In this document: in pieces, positions 1 to 14,187 of the stretch
Layout: each line of letters opens with the position of its first letter
Numbering within the stretch: the first letter of the stretch is position 1
Notes under the pieces: model-generated
The model's input: the letters and a program-made list of their open reading frames with translations, nothing else
The model's database searches: none
What the model was told of the DNA's origin: nothing
Program-made: the position numbers and the translations under genes
Source of the DNA: Corallococcus macrosporus
GTDB lineage: Bacteria; Myxococcota; Myxococcia; Myxococcales; Myxococcaceae
DNA: 64,000 nt
Assembly: GCF_017302985.1 (NCBI RefSeq)
Contig: NZ_JAFIMU010000007.1
Location: 3,177,001 to 3,241,000, forward strand
Direction: 5' to 3'

Positions 1-1
1 G

Positions 2-6211
<6,210 letters not shown>

Positions 6212-6236
6212 TAGTCAACGAGGACGATCCATCCTC

Positions 6237-6271
6237 CCGCCCCCTTTGCACTTCCGTCTGGAAGGGGGCGG
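6237..6271 (+). terminator. Hairpin after poly-HAMP kinase gene
   Basis: A perfect 10-bp inverted repeat (arms 6237-6246 and 6262-6271) with a 15-nt loop lies 25 bp after the stop of the poly-HAMP kinase. There is no T-tract, so it may be an attenuator or an mRNA-stabilising hairpin rather than a full intrinsic terminator. Confidence 0.4.
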
Positions 6272-6330
6272 CCCTAGCCTTGTCCGCCGTGTCTCGGGTC
6301 CCCTGACCCACGCGCTCCCCCACCGCGCAC

Positions 6331-8304
6331 ATGAACTCCACAGAGCACACTCCGGAGCGCCCCCAGGAAGCCGCCGCGTCGCCGCGCGCGGCCATCCTGA
6401 TGGTGGACGACCATCCGGCCAACCTGCTGGCGCTGGAAGCCATCCTCGAGCCCCTGGGCCAGGACCTGGTGAAGGCGACCAGCGGCGAGGAGGCGCTCAA
6501 GCAGCTGTTGCAGCGCGACTTCGCGGTCATCCTGATGGACGTGCAGATGCCGGGCCTGGACGGGTTCCAGACGGCGGCGCTCATCAAGCAGCGCGAGCGC
6601 ACGCGCACCATCCCCATCATCTTCCTCACCGCGCTCAGCCGTGACGCGGCGCATGTCTTCAAGGGCTACGCGCACGGCGCGGTGGACTACCTGCTCAAGC
6701 CCTTCGACCCGGAAATCCTCCGCTCGAAGGTCAGCGTCTTCGTGGACCTGTTCCTCAAGGAGCAGCAGCTCCAGCGCCAGGCGGCCCTCCTGCGCCAGCG
6801 CGACCGCGAGGCCCTGGAGCGCCAGAGCGCGCTGCGCTACCGCCGGCTCACGGAGGCCCTGCCGGAGCCCATGTGGGCGGCCCGCGCGGACGGGTCGCTG
6901 ACGTACGCCAACCGGGCCTGGCGGGACTACACCGGCCACCAGGAGGGGTATGAGCTGTCGCTCTCCTCCTTCCTCCAGGACGTGCACCCGGCGGACCGCG
7001 AGCGGATGCGCACGGTGTGGGCGGACGCGGTGGTGCAGGTGCAGAACAGCACGGAGGAGTTCCGGCTGCGGCGCAAGGACGGCGTCTACCGCTGGCACCT
7101 GGCGCGCGCGGTGCCGGAGCACGACGAGCACGGGCAGCTGGTGGGCTGGCTGGCCATCGCCACGGACATCGACGACAAGCGGCGCGCCGAGGAGGTGCTG
7201 GCGCGCTTCAAGACGACGCTGGACGCCACGCTGGACTGCGTCCTGATGTTCACGCCGGACACGCTCACGCTCGCGTACGCGAACGCGGGCGCGGCCAAGC
7301 AGCTGTCCTCGTCGGTGGAGGAGCTGGTGGGCCTGTCGGTGCTGGAGGTGGAGAGCGCCTTCGACGAGACGGGCTTCCGCAAGCTGCTGGCGCCGCTGAT
7401 GTCCGGCACGCTGCCGTCGCAGACCTACTCCACCAACCACCGCCGCCGCGACGGCACGGAGGTGCCGGTGGAGGTGGTGCTCCAGTACGTGGCGGAAGGG
7501 GAGGGTCCCGGCCGCTTCATCTCCGTGGCGCGCGACATCACGGAGCGTCAGCGCGCGGAGACGGCGCTGCGGCTGGCGAGCGAGGCGAAGGACGCGTTCC
7601 TCGCCGCGGCGAGCCACGAGCTGCGCACGCCGCTGGCCGCGGCGAAGGGCCACGCGCACCTGGCGCTCCTGAAGCTGGGCGGGCAGACGGAGGCCGGCCC
7701 CGGCAAGTCGCTGCAGATCATCAACCGGCAGATCGACCGCATGGCGAAGCTGGTGGAGGACCTGCTGGACATCAGCCGCCTGCAGGCGGGCCGGCTGTCG
7801 CTGGAGCTGGAGCCGTTTGATTTGTCCCAGCTGGTGCTGGAGACGCGCGACCGCATGGCGGTGCTGTCGCAGACGCACGAGCTGAAGGTGGAGGTCCCCG
7901 AGCACCTGGAGGGGACGTGGGACCGGGGGCGGTTGGACCAGGTGCTGACGAACCTGCTGTCCAACGCCATCCGCTACTCGCCGGAGGGTGGCCAGGTGCT
8001 GGTGCGCCTGGTGGCCGAGGGCGACAGCGGCGTGCACCTGTCCGTGAAGGACCAGGGCGTGGGCATCCCCACGGAGAAGCAGCGCATCATCTTCGAGCGC
8101 TTCGGCCGCGCGCACGGCAGCAAGTACGGCGGGCTGGGGCTGGGGCTCACCATCAGCCAGGGCATCGTGGAGCAGCACGGCGGCCGCATCTGGGCGGAGT
8201 CCACCGGCACGGTGGGCCAGGGCTCCACCTTCAACGTCTGGCTGCCGCGGCGCACCGAGGCCCAGGCCGCGGCGCCGACGGAGTCCTCGCGCACGCCGAG
8301 CTGA
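6331..8304 (+). CDS. Cytosolic hybrid kinase: REC-PAS-PAS-HisKA-HATPase
   Basis: A 657-residue two-component protein with an N-terminal receiver domain (about 20-145: DDHP acidic pair, phospho-Asp in LMDVQMP, Lys in LLKPF). Two PAS-like domains follow (about 165-285 and 290-405). The HisKA domain carries His429 in SHELRTP, and the HATPase_c domain has N-box NLLSNAIRYS, DQGVGIP and GLGLGLTIS. No membrane segment is present. The receiver at the N-terminus suggests that another kinase, possibly the poly-HAMP kinase 119 bp upstream on the same strand, controls it; that pairing is inferred from position only. Start is ATG 6331, the only one that keeps the complete receiver. Confidence 0.93.
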   Translation: MNSTEHTPERPQEAAASPRAAILMVDDHPANLLALEAILEPLGQDLVKATSGEEALKQLLQRDFAVILMDVQMPGLDGFQTAALIKQRERTRTIPIIFLTALSRDAAHVFKGYAHGAVDYLLKPFDPEILRSKVSVFVDLFLKEQQLQRQAALLRQRDREALERQSALRYRRLTEALPEPMWAARADGSLTYANRAWRDYTGHQEGYELSLSSFLQDVHPADRERMRTVWADAVVQVQNSTEEFRLRRKDGVYRWHLARAVPEHDEHGQLVGWLAIATDIDDKRRAEEVLARFKTTLDATLDCVLMFTPDTLTLAYANAGAAKQLSSSVEELVGLSVLEVESAFDETGFRKLLAPLMSGTLPSQTYSTNHRRRDGTEVPVEVVLQYVAEGEGPGRFISVARDITERQRAETALRLASEAKDAFLAAASHELRTPLAAAKGHAHLALLKLGGQTEAGPGKSLQIINRQIDRMAKLVEDLLDISRLQAGRLSLELEPFDLSQLVLETRDRMAVLSQTHELKVEVPEHLEGTWDRGRLDQVLTNLLSNAIRYSPEGGQVLVRLVAEGDSGVHLSVKDQGVGIPTEKQRIIFERFGRAHGSKYGGLGLGLTISQGIVEQHGGRIWAESTGTVGQGSTFNVWLPRRTEAQAAAPTESSRTPS

Positions 8305-8313
8305 GCGCGTCGG

Positions 8314-8338
8314 GGCGGGACGCGGCCTGCGTCCCGCC
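8314..8338 (+). terminator. Strong hairpin after hybrid kinase gene
   Basis: A perfect 10-bp GC-rich stem (8314-8323 pairs with 8329-8338) with a 5-nt loop starts 10 bp after the kinase stop and ends 44 bp before the sulfatase start. No U-tract follows, as is common in very GC-rich genomes. It is a plausible terminator that separates the kinase from the sulfatase. Confidence 0.5.
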
Positions 8339-8382
8339 GGAACGCGCCAGGTGGGACTGCTGTCTCTGGAGGGGCCGTTGGT

Positions 8383-10332
8383 ATGGCGCGTGCTCAGGGC
8401 GGGGCCATGCCCTCGTCCACGCGTCCCAACATCCTCATCCTGACGGTCGACCAGCTGCAGTTCCCCCGCTTCGCCTATGGGCCCGACGGCGGCTTCCTGC
8501 CGGGCATCAAGGACATCCTGGGCTTCGTGGACGAGGGGGGGGAGGACAACCCGTTCCGGAAGTTCTTCCCCGGCTTCGCGGCGCTGCGGAAGAACGCGGC
8601 GGTCTTCCGCAACCACACCATCGCGGCGTCGGCGTGCATCCCCAGCCGCGCGGCCATCTACACGGGGCAGTACGGCACGCGCACGGGCGTCACGCAGACG
8701 GACGGCCTGTTCAAGAGCGGCGACGCGGCGGCCTTCCCGTGGCTGCCGGCGGAGGGGATTCCGACGCTGGGGCACTGGTTCCAGAAGGCGGGCTACCACA
8801 CGCACTACTTCGGCAAGTGGCACGTGAGCAATCCGCCGGACCATTCCCTGAAGCGGTATGGCTTTGACGACTGGGAGCTGTCGTATCCGGAGCCGCACGG
8901 GGCCTCCATCAACAACCTGGGCGCGTTCCGCGACGAGGGCTTCGCGGACCTGGCGTGCGGCTTCCTGCGGCGCATGGCGCTGGGCGAGCCGTACAACCGG
9001 GCGCTCGCGGAACAGGCGTACGCCGCGCCCCGGGCCGCCGCGCCGGACGGCAGCGCGCAGCCGTGGCTGGCGGTGGCGTCGTTCACCAACCCGCACGACA
9101 TCGCGACGTATCCCATCCTGCCCAGGCAACTGGACCCGGGGGCGCCGAAGCTGGGGCCGCTGACGGTGCCGGCGCAAGGGGCGCGGTCGGTGCAGCCCAC
9201 GGCGGGGACGTTCACGGTGCCACTGAATCCGCTGGGGTTCCCGCAGGAGAACGCGCACGTGCCGCCGAACCTGCGCGACACGCTGGAGAACAAGCCGCAC
9301 TGCCAGCGGGACTACGCGTACAAGATGGGGCTCGCGCTGTCGTCGAAGACGGGGCTGACGCTGCACCAGGGGAACGAGAACATCGACCCGGTGACGGTGA
9401 CGTTGAACGCGGGCATCCCGTTCCAGCTGACGCACGACCCGCAGAAGGCGGCGGAGCGCTTCCAGCAGTACTACGCGTGGCTCATCCACCTGGTGGACGG
9501 GCACATCGCGAGGGTGTTGCGGACGCTGGACGAGACGGGCCTGCGGGACAACACGGTGGTGGTGTTCCTCTCCGACCACGGCGAGTACGGCGCGGCGCAC
9601 GGCTACCTGATGGAGAAGTGGCACACGGCCTACCAGGAGGCGCTGCACGTGCCGCTGGTGGTGCAGTTGCCGGAGGCCCGGGCGACACGGCACATCGACG
9701 CGCTGACGAGCCACGTGGACATCGTGCCCACGGTGCTGGGACTGGCGGGAGTCACCCGGGAGGAGCAGGCGGCGATCCGCACGGACCTGCGGCTGCACCG
9801 CCCGGTGCCCCCGTTCGTGGGAGCGGACCTGAGCCCGCTGGCGAGGGGCGAGTCCACCACGGTACTGGAGCCCAACGGCACGCCGCGAGAGGGCGTGCTC
9901 TTCGTGACGGACGACGAGATCACGGAGCCGCTGCCGCGCACGGGAGACCCGCACCAGTTGCACGACGACGCGCTGTTCTCCGTGTACGCGCGAGCGGTGG
10001 AGCGGCTGCGCGAGCAGGGCAAGGTGCCAGGGTTGAGGCCCGGAGCGGTGTGCCAGCCCAACCACGTCCGCTGCGTGCGCACGCCGCGCTGGAAGCTGTC
10101 GAGGACCTGGGACCCGTCCGGTGAGCACGCGGACCAGTGGGAGCTGTACGACCTGGAGACGGATCCGCTGGAGATGGAGAACCTGCTCGTCTTCGACCAG
10201 CCGTTCCCGACGCTGATTCCGTCACTGCCCGGGGGACTGTCGCGCGTGGAGGTGGAGGAAGCAGCGCGCGCGACGCATGCGCTGCTGGAGCGGTACGAAG
10301 CGGAGAAGCTGTCGCCCTGGCCGCAGGGCTAG
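8383..10332 (+). CDS. Type I sulfatase (formylglycine-dependent)
   Basis: A 649-residue alkaline-phosphatase-superfamily hydrolase. The N-terminal strand NILILTVDQ supplies the first metal-binding Asp. The signature C-I-P-S-R (Cys85) is the canonical C-x-P-S-R site that formylglycine-generating enzyme converts. Downstream, FLSDHGEYGAAHG and a following Lys/His segment match the second metal and sulfate-binding region. Substrate cannot be told from sequence; aryl, choline or carbohydrate sulfates are all possible. No signal peptide is evident, so it may act in the cytosol. The start at 8383 follows a GGAGGGG ribosome site 8 nt upstream; ATG 8407 is an alternative. Its stop shares a CTAG with the convergent gene at 10329. 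Confidence 0.93.
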   Translation: MARAQGGAMPSSTRPNILILTVDQLQFPRFAYGPDGGFLPGIKDILGFVDEGGEDNPFRKFFPGFAALRKNAAVFRNHTIAASACIPSRAAIYTGQYGTRTGVTQTDGLFKSGDAAAFPWLPAEGIPTLGHWFQKAGYHTHYFGKWHVSNPPDHSLKRYGFDDWELSYPEPHGASINNLGAFRDEGFADLACGFLRRMALGEPYNRALAEQAYAAPRAAAPDGSAQPWLAVASFTNPHDIATYPILPRQLDPGAPKLGPLTVPAQGARSVQPTAGTFTVPLNPLGFPQENAHVPPNLRDTLENKPHCQRDYAYKMGLALSSKTGLTLHQGNENIDPVTVTLNAGIPFQLTHDPQKAAERFQQYYAWLIHLVDGHIARVLRTLDETGLRDNTVVVFLSDHGEYGAAHGYLMEKWHTAYQEALHVPLVVQLPEARATRHIDALTSHVDIVPTVLGLAGVTREEQAAIRTDLRLHRPVPPFVGADLSPLARGESTTVLEPNGTPREGVLFVTDDEITEPLPRTGDPHQLHDDALFSVYARAVERLREQGKVPGLRPGAVCQPNHVRCVRTPRWKLSRTWDPSGEHADQWELYDLETDPLEMENLLVFDQPFPTLIPSLPGGLSRVEVEEAARATHALLERYEAEKLSPWPQG

Positions 10333-11240
10333 AGGAACCGGCGGATCCACCGGTTCGTGTCGCTCCTGTCGAGGGGGAGGTCCTCCCCTTCGTACTGGAA
10401 GAGGAAGGGCTCCATCAGCCGGGCCAGCGCGCGGTACTGAGGGGGGACGGACTTCGTCTGTGTATCGATGGGGTCTGGCCATTCGTCCAGGGTGACGAGC
10501 ACGCGGTCACCATCCATGGGGAGCACGGAGACCTCCGGGAAGGGGAGCGCGTTCCGGAGTGCGTCGATGCCACCCAACTGGCCCAGCAGGGGCTGACCCA
10601 GGAAGGTCAGCCAGTAGGGGCCCAGGGCTCGGGTTCCGAGGACGGAGCTGAATCTCCTGGCATGAGGTGCATCCAGGCCTGGGTAACGAGCGAGGAGCGC
10701 TTCGGTGATGTTCCAATCGCCCTCAGCCCAGGAACCCTGTGTCGAGACAAGGGCAAAGCTGGCGTAGCCGAAGTTGAAAGGCAGCTCACGAGCCAGCTCA
10801 AGTGCCAGGGACTGGAGGCGGGCCACACCCTGCTCCACGAGGTACTCCGTGGGGAACGTGAACGCCAATGTGGTGACCGGGGCATCATGGAAAAGGCTGT
10901 CGAGCCGGCGCCCGTAGTATTCGACTTGATAGCCACCGGTCTCACTGGGGCTTTCTCTCAGCTCCGCGGTCCTGCCGCCACCACCCATGCGTCCAGCGAC
11001 TTCCTCGCGGTTGTGCTCCCATCCTGTGCCGTCGAGCGGCACCATGTCGCCATCATCGGACGTGTACCAATTGAGTGAGCCGGGCGGGATTGCACGACGG
11101 TAGGTCTCGATCGCCCGCCAGATCGACGGGCCAACCTCCGAGTAGCCGCGGTGGATGAAGAAGCACACGACAACGCCATCGCGGCCCACGAGCCAGCCAC
11201 CTCGGTCGCGAAGACGGATGAGGGGAAAACCGTCATTCAT
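10329..11240 (-). CDS. DUF3396/TsiV-type immunity protein
   Basis: A 303-residue soluble protein without signal peptide. The central part (N-W-Y-T-S-D-D-G-D, then YYGRRLD and LAFTFPTEYL) resembles the DUF3396 family, known to me as TsiV, immunity proteins for VRR-NUC nuclease effectors; this is recognition by eye. Its ATG overlaps the stop of the upstream lipoprotein gene by 4 bp (ATGA), and that lipoprotein ends in a VRR-NUC-like module. The pair therefore reads as toxin plus cognate immunity protein. Because VRR-NUC toxins act on DNA, a cytosolic immunity protein fits. Expression is probably strictly coupled to the toxin through the overlap. Confidence 0.72.
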   Translation of the reverse strand: MNDGFPLIRLRDRGGWLVGRDGVVVCFFIHRGYSEVGPSIWRAIETYRRAIPPGSLNWYTSDDGDMVPLDGTGWEHNREEVAGRMGGGGRTAELRESPSETGGYQVEYYGRRLDSLFHDAPVTTLAFTFPTEYLVEQGVARLQSLALELARELPFNFGYASFALVSTQGSWAEGDWNITEALLARYPGLDAPHARRFSSVLGTRALGPYWLTFLGQPLLGQLGGIDALRNALPFPEVSVLPMDGDRVLVTLDEWPDPIDTQTKSVPPQYRALARLMEPFLFQYEGEDLPLDRSDTNRWIRRFL

Positions 11241-12043
11241 TGCCCTGCTGCCCTCATACCTTTGCGTGGAGATATCAGAAGTGCTCGTCCACCCAACGCT
11301 TGCTCATAGATGCCCTGCTGGGTTTGATCGGCGTACGGGCTGCTTTTCCCATGGCGAGTCCATTGTGGCTCATTGGTGCCCGGACATGGGAACTTGAAGT
11401 CCAGGGTGAGCGCGGCCTTCAACAGGTTGCGGTCCGCGTGAAGTACAAGGCCCGGCTTGATTGTTCCCCGCAGTTCATCGGTGCAGCCCTCGGCGATGAG
11501 CCGCGCTTCCTCCTTCTTGCTGACCGTCTCCACCATCCGGGCGTTCGGGTAGTAGCGGTAGCGCTGCTCGATGCTGATGGGCGCGGGCCACAACTCCTTC
11601 AACACCGCCTCCGCGCACTGGAGGGCAAGCACGTGCTTCTGCTTGCCCAACTGCATGGCCCGCGTCACGGGCTTGCCGCAGTGGTCCTGCTCCACCACCT
11701 CTGCGCACTCCTGACGTGTCGGTGGCCGGCCCTGGAAGTAGCGCGCGTTCCCCAGTTGCTCCGCCTGCACGGCACACGCGGCAAGCTGCTGTTCAAGCTC
11801 ATCCGCGTCGTGGTCCTGCTGCATCAGCGCGAGCACGGCCGGCGGGATGGCCCGGACCAGCGGCGACGCCATGGCCCGGGTCGCGGCCCTCGCGGAGGCC
11901 TGCTCCGCCACGTAGGCCGCGTGCCTTGCCTTTCCCGCCGTCTCCGAATCGACGTACCCCAGCGCTCCGTGCCTGGATGCACGCGTCCCTCCGGCACATG
12001 CCGTCAGCAGGGCACAGGCGACCAGGACCGGGGACCGGCTCAC
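11237..12043 (-). CDS. Lipoprotein with VRR-NUC-like C-terminal nuclease module, candidate SitA-type toxin
   Basis: About 268 residues starting at GTG 12043, which overlaps the EamA stop (GTGA). A short hydrophobic leader ends in a lipobox (L-T-A-C), so the mature protein should be lipid-anchored. A middle region contains several Cys. The last about 75 residues carry LDFKFPCP (Asp215, Lys217), a downstream Trp, and a Q-x-x-x-Y-x-x-x-LG stretch typical of VRR-NUC/PD-(D/E)xK nucleases. The usual first catalytic Asp of the PD motif appears as Gly198 (Pro197-Gly198). The next gene is a DUF3396 protein. Lipoprotein toxins of Myxococcus (SitA) are exchanged between cells via TraAB, so this may be one; that is inference. 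Alternative: a degenerate or non-toxic paralog. Confidence 0.65.
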   Translation of the reverse strand: MSRSPVLVACALLTACAGGTRASRHGALGYVDSETAGKARHAAYVAEQASARAATRAMASPLVRAIPPAVLALMQQDHDADELEQQLAACAVQAEQLGNARYFQGRPPTRQECAEVVEQDHCGKPVTRAMQLGKQKHVLALQCAEAVLKELWPAPISIEQRYRYYPNARMVETVSKKEEARLIAEGCTDELRGTIKPGLVLHADRNLLKAALTLDFKFPCPGTNEPQWTRHGKSSPYADQTQQGIYEQALGGRALLISPRKGMRAAGQ

Positions 12044-12939
12044 CGCTTTCCGCGGGCCAGCAGCATCACCGCGACCAGGATGGCGCTCATCGCTCCCAGG
12101 GTCAGCGGTCCCAGCGTCTCTCCCGCGAACACCACGCCCAGCAACACCGCCACCGCCGGGTTCACGTACGCGTAGCTCGTCGCGAGCGCCGGCCTCGCGT
12201 GCCGCAGCAGGTAGCCGTACGCGCTGAACGCCACCAGCGAACCGAACACCACCAGATACACGAACGCCACCACCGCGCGCGGGGGCACCACGTCCACCAT
12301 CCGCTCCCCCAGCACGAAGCTCACCCCCATCATCATCACGCCCGCGCTCAACATCTGCGTCGCCGGCGTCATCAACCCCGCGGGCATCGGCAACCGCCGG
12401 CTCCACACCGACCCGAAGGCCCACGTCGCCGGCGCCACCAGCAGCGCCAGCGCCGCCATGCCCCCGCCGCCCATGTCCCCACCCAGGTTCAGCAGCGCCA
12501 CCCCCGCGAACCCCAGCACCAGGCCCACCAGCTCCGCGCGGCCCGGCCGCTGCCCGAAGGCCGCTCCGAAGATGGCCGCCCACAACGGCATGCTCCCCAC
12601 CACCAGCGCCGCCACCCCGGACGGCACCCCCAGGTTCTGCGCGAACGCGATGCCGCCGTTGCCCATCACCAGCAACAGGAAGCCCGTCGCCGCGCCCGCT
12701 CCCCACTGCCGCAGGCCCGGCCCCGGCTGCCCCTTCAGCCGCAACCCCGCGAACAGCAGCCCACCCGCCAGGAGGAAGCGCAGCCCCGCCATCCGGAAGG
12801 GCGGAAACCCCGTCAGCGCGAACCGCATCGCCAGGTAGGTCGACCCCCAGATGACGTAGAGCGCGAAGAGGCTGAACAGCAGCCGGCCCCGGTGGGGGGC
12901 GGGCTCGGCAACGTCGGAGGTCGCGGTCGCGGTCGTCAC
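12040..12939 (-). CDS. EamA/DMT-family transporter
   Basis: A 299-residue membrane protein of about ten hydrophobic helices arranged as two EamA repeats (about 20-145 and 160-290). The first helix has the typical VIWGSTYLAMRFAL start of drug/metabolite transporters. The start is GTG 12939. It is the first gene of a three-gene minus-strand set: its stop overlaps the lipoprotein start by 4 bp. Known substrates of the family are amino acids and small metabolites; nothing here fixes the substrate. The coupling to a toxin/immunity pair may be incidental read-through, or the pair may have inserted behind this gene. Confidence 0.9.
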   Translation of the reverse strand: MTTATATSDVAEPAPHRGRLLFSLFALYVIWGSTYLAMRFALTGFPPFRMAGLRFLLAGGLLFAGLRLKGQPGPGLRQWGAGAATGFLLLVMGNGGIAFAQNLGVPSGVAALVVGSMPLWAAIFGAAFGQRPGRAELVGLVLGFAGVALLNLGGDMGGGGMAALALLVAPATWAFGSVWSRRLPMPAGLMTPATQMLSAGVMMMGVSFVLGERMVDVVPPRAVVAFVYLVVFGSLVAFSAYGYLLRHARPALATSYAYVNPAVAVLLGVVFAGETLGPLTLGAMSAILVAVMLLARGKR

Positions 12940-13054
12940 GGCCGCGGGCTTCTAATCCCCTGCACCCTCCAGGGCGATGTGCGCTTTGCCGTACCCGGCC
13001 CCAGCCCAGGGAACCAGCGCCCCGCCTGCCCGCTCCCCTGGACCGCCCTCCCAA

Positions 13055-13083
13055 TTGAATGCCCCAGGCGTCCCTTTTAGAAT
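13055..13083 (+). promoter_or_regulatory. Housekeeping-type promoter of hrcA
   Basis: A -35 box TTGAAT (13055-13060), a 17-bp spacer and a -10 box TAGAAT (13078-13083) precede hrcA by about 60 bp. Both boxes match the sigma-70 consensus at most positions. No CIRCE inverted repeat (TTAGCACTC/GAGTGCTAA) is present in the region, so autoregulation through CIRCE is not evident. Confidence 0.6.
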
Positions 13084-13142
13084 TCTACAGGAGGCACGGA
13101 GACCCGAAGGTCGGGCCGCCAGCTTCCGGAGCGTGAGCGGGA

Positions 13143-14174
13143 ATGCCCGACGAATTGGGTGAGCGCGAGAAGGAAGTCCTCCGGGCCGTGGTGCAGGAGT
13201 ACATCACCACGGGCGGCCCGGTCGGCAGCCAGCAACTGACGCGGCGCGGAGAGTTCGAGGTCTCCTCCGCGACCATGCGCAACGTGCTCGCCGACCTGGA
13301 GGCCCTGGGCTTCCTGGAGAAGCCCCACACCTCCGCCGGCCGCGTGCCCACCGACCGGGGCTACCGCTTCTACGTGGACACGCTGGTGAAGCTGCGCGAC
13401 CCCGCCCCCCGCGACCGGGAGCTCATCCACGCGGGCCTCGTCCACGAGTCCAGCCTCGATGACATCCTCTCGGAGGCCAGCCGCGTGCTGCACTCGCTCA
13501 CCCGGCACGCGGGCGTCGTCCTCACGCCCCGCCCCGACGCCGCCGTGTTCCAGCGCATCGAGTTCCTGCGCCTGCGCGAGAACCGCGTGCTCGCCATCCT
13601 CGTGGGCCAGAACGGCCAGGTGCACAACAAGGCCCTCACCGTGGACTTCCCGGTGACGTCCGACGAGCTGATCAAGGCGAGCAACTACCTCTCCGAGCTC
13701 CTGCACCAGGTGCCCCTGGAGGAGGCGCGTGAGCGCATCCGCGCGGAGATGGACCAGGAGCAGGCCCTCTACAACGCGCTCACCGCCAAGGCCCTGCGCC
13801 TGGGCGCCGCCGCCACCGACCTGCAGACGCCCGAGCGCGTGCTCATCGAAGGCACCGGCTCCTTCCTGGAGCAGCCCGAGTTCGCCGACGTGGAGCGCAT
13901 CCGCGCGCTGTTCCGCGCCCTGGATGAGAAGCACAAGCTGCTGCACCTGCTGGACCGCGTGCAGCGCACCAAGGAGATGCACGTCTTCATCGGCGCGGAG
14001 AGCGAGTTCTCCGCCGCCGGCGACGTCACCGTCATCGCCAGCCCCTACGGCACGGCGGAGGCGGTGCTGGGCACGGTGGGCGTCATCGGGCCCACGCGCA
14101 TGGACTACCGGCGCGTGATTCCCCTGGTGAACTTCACCGCCCAGGTGCTCTCCAGCGTGCTGGAGAAGGTGTAG
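13143..14174 (+). CDS. hrcA: Heat-inducible transcription repressor HrcA
   Basis: A 343-residue HrcA. The N-terminal winged helix is very clear: ELGEREKEVL, then Y-I-T-T-G-x-P-V-G-S, V-S-S-A-T-M-R-N, LEALGFLEKPHTSAGR and PTDRGYRFYVD. The remainder is the GAF-like and dimerisation part, ending in the conserved GVIGPTRMDYRRVIPLV block. The family represses chaperone operons by binding CIRCE. Here the gene is not next to grpE, dnaK or dnaJ within the window; it stands alone between a divergent transporter and a convergent lipid kinase. A sigma-70-like promoter lies upstream. Confidence 0.97.
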   Translation: MPDELGEREKEVLRAVVQEYITTGGPVGSQQLTRRGEFEVSSATMRNVLADLEALGFLEKPHTSAGRVPTDRGYRFYVDTLVKLRDPAPRDRELIHAGLVHESSLDDILSEASRVLHSLTRHAGVVLTPRPDAAVFQRIEFLRLRENRVLAILVGQNGQVHNKALTVDFPVTSDELIKASNYLSELLHQVPLEEARERIRAEMDQEQALYNALTAKALRLGAAATDLQTPERVLIEGTGSFLEQPEFADVERIRALFRALDEKHKLLHLLDRVQRTKEMHVFIGAESEFSAAGDVTVIASPYGTAEAVLGTVGVIGPTRMDYRRVIPLVNFTAQVLSSVLEKV

Positions 14175-14187
14175 CGGCGCGCGGGCC

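Noticed and set aside
6274..10128. 1284-codon open frame on the minus strand
   Set aside because: It runs antisense through the hybrid kinase and sulfatase, has a composition dominated by Arg, Ala and His, no domain, and exists because of the high GC third positions of the real genes.
11237..13054. 605-codon open frame on the minus strand starting at 13054
   Set aside because: Its first 337 codons are an alternate frame of the EamA transporter gene. Only the part from GTG 12043, with the lipoprotein leader, is believable.
12940..13142. CIRCE operator upstream of hrcA
   Set aside because: Neither half of the TTAGCACTC/GAGTGCTAA repeat is present in the region.
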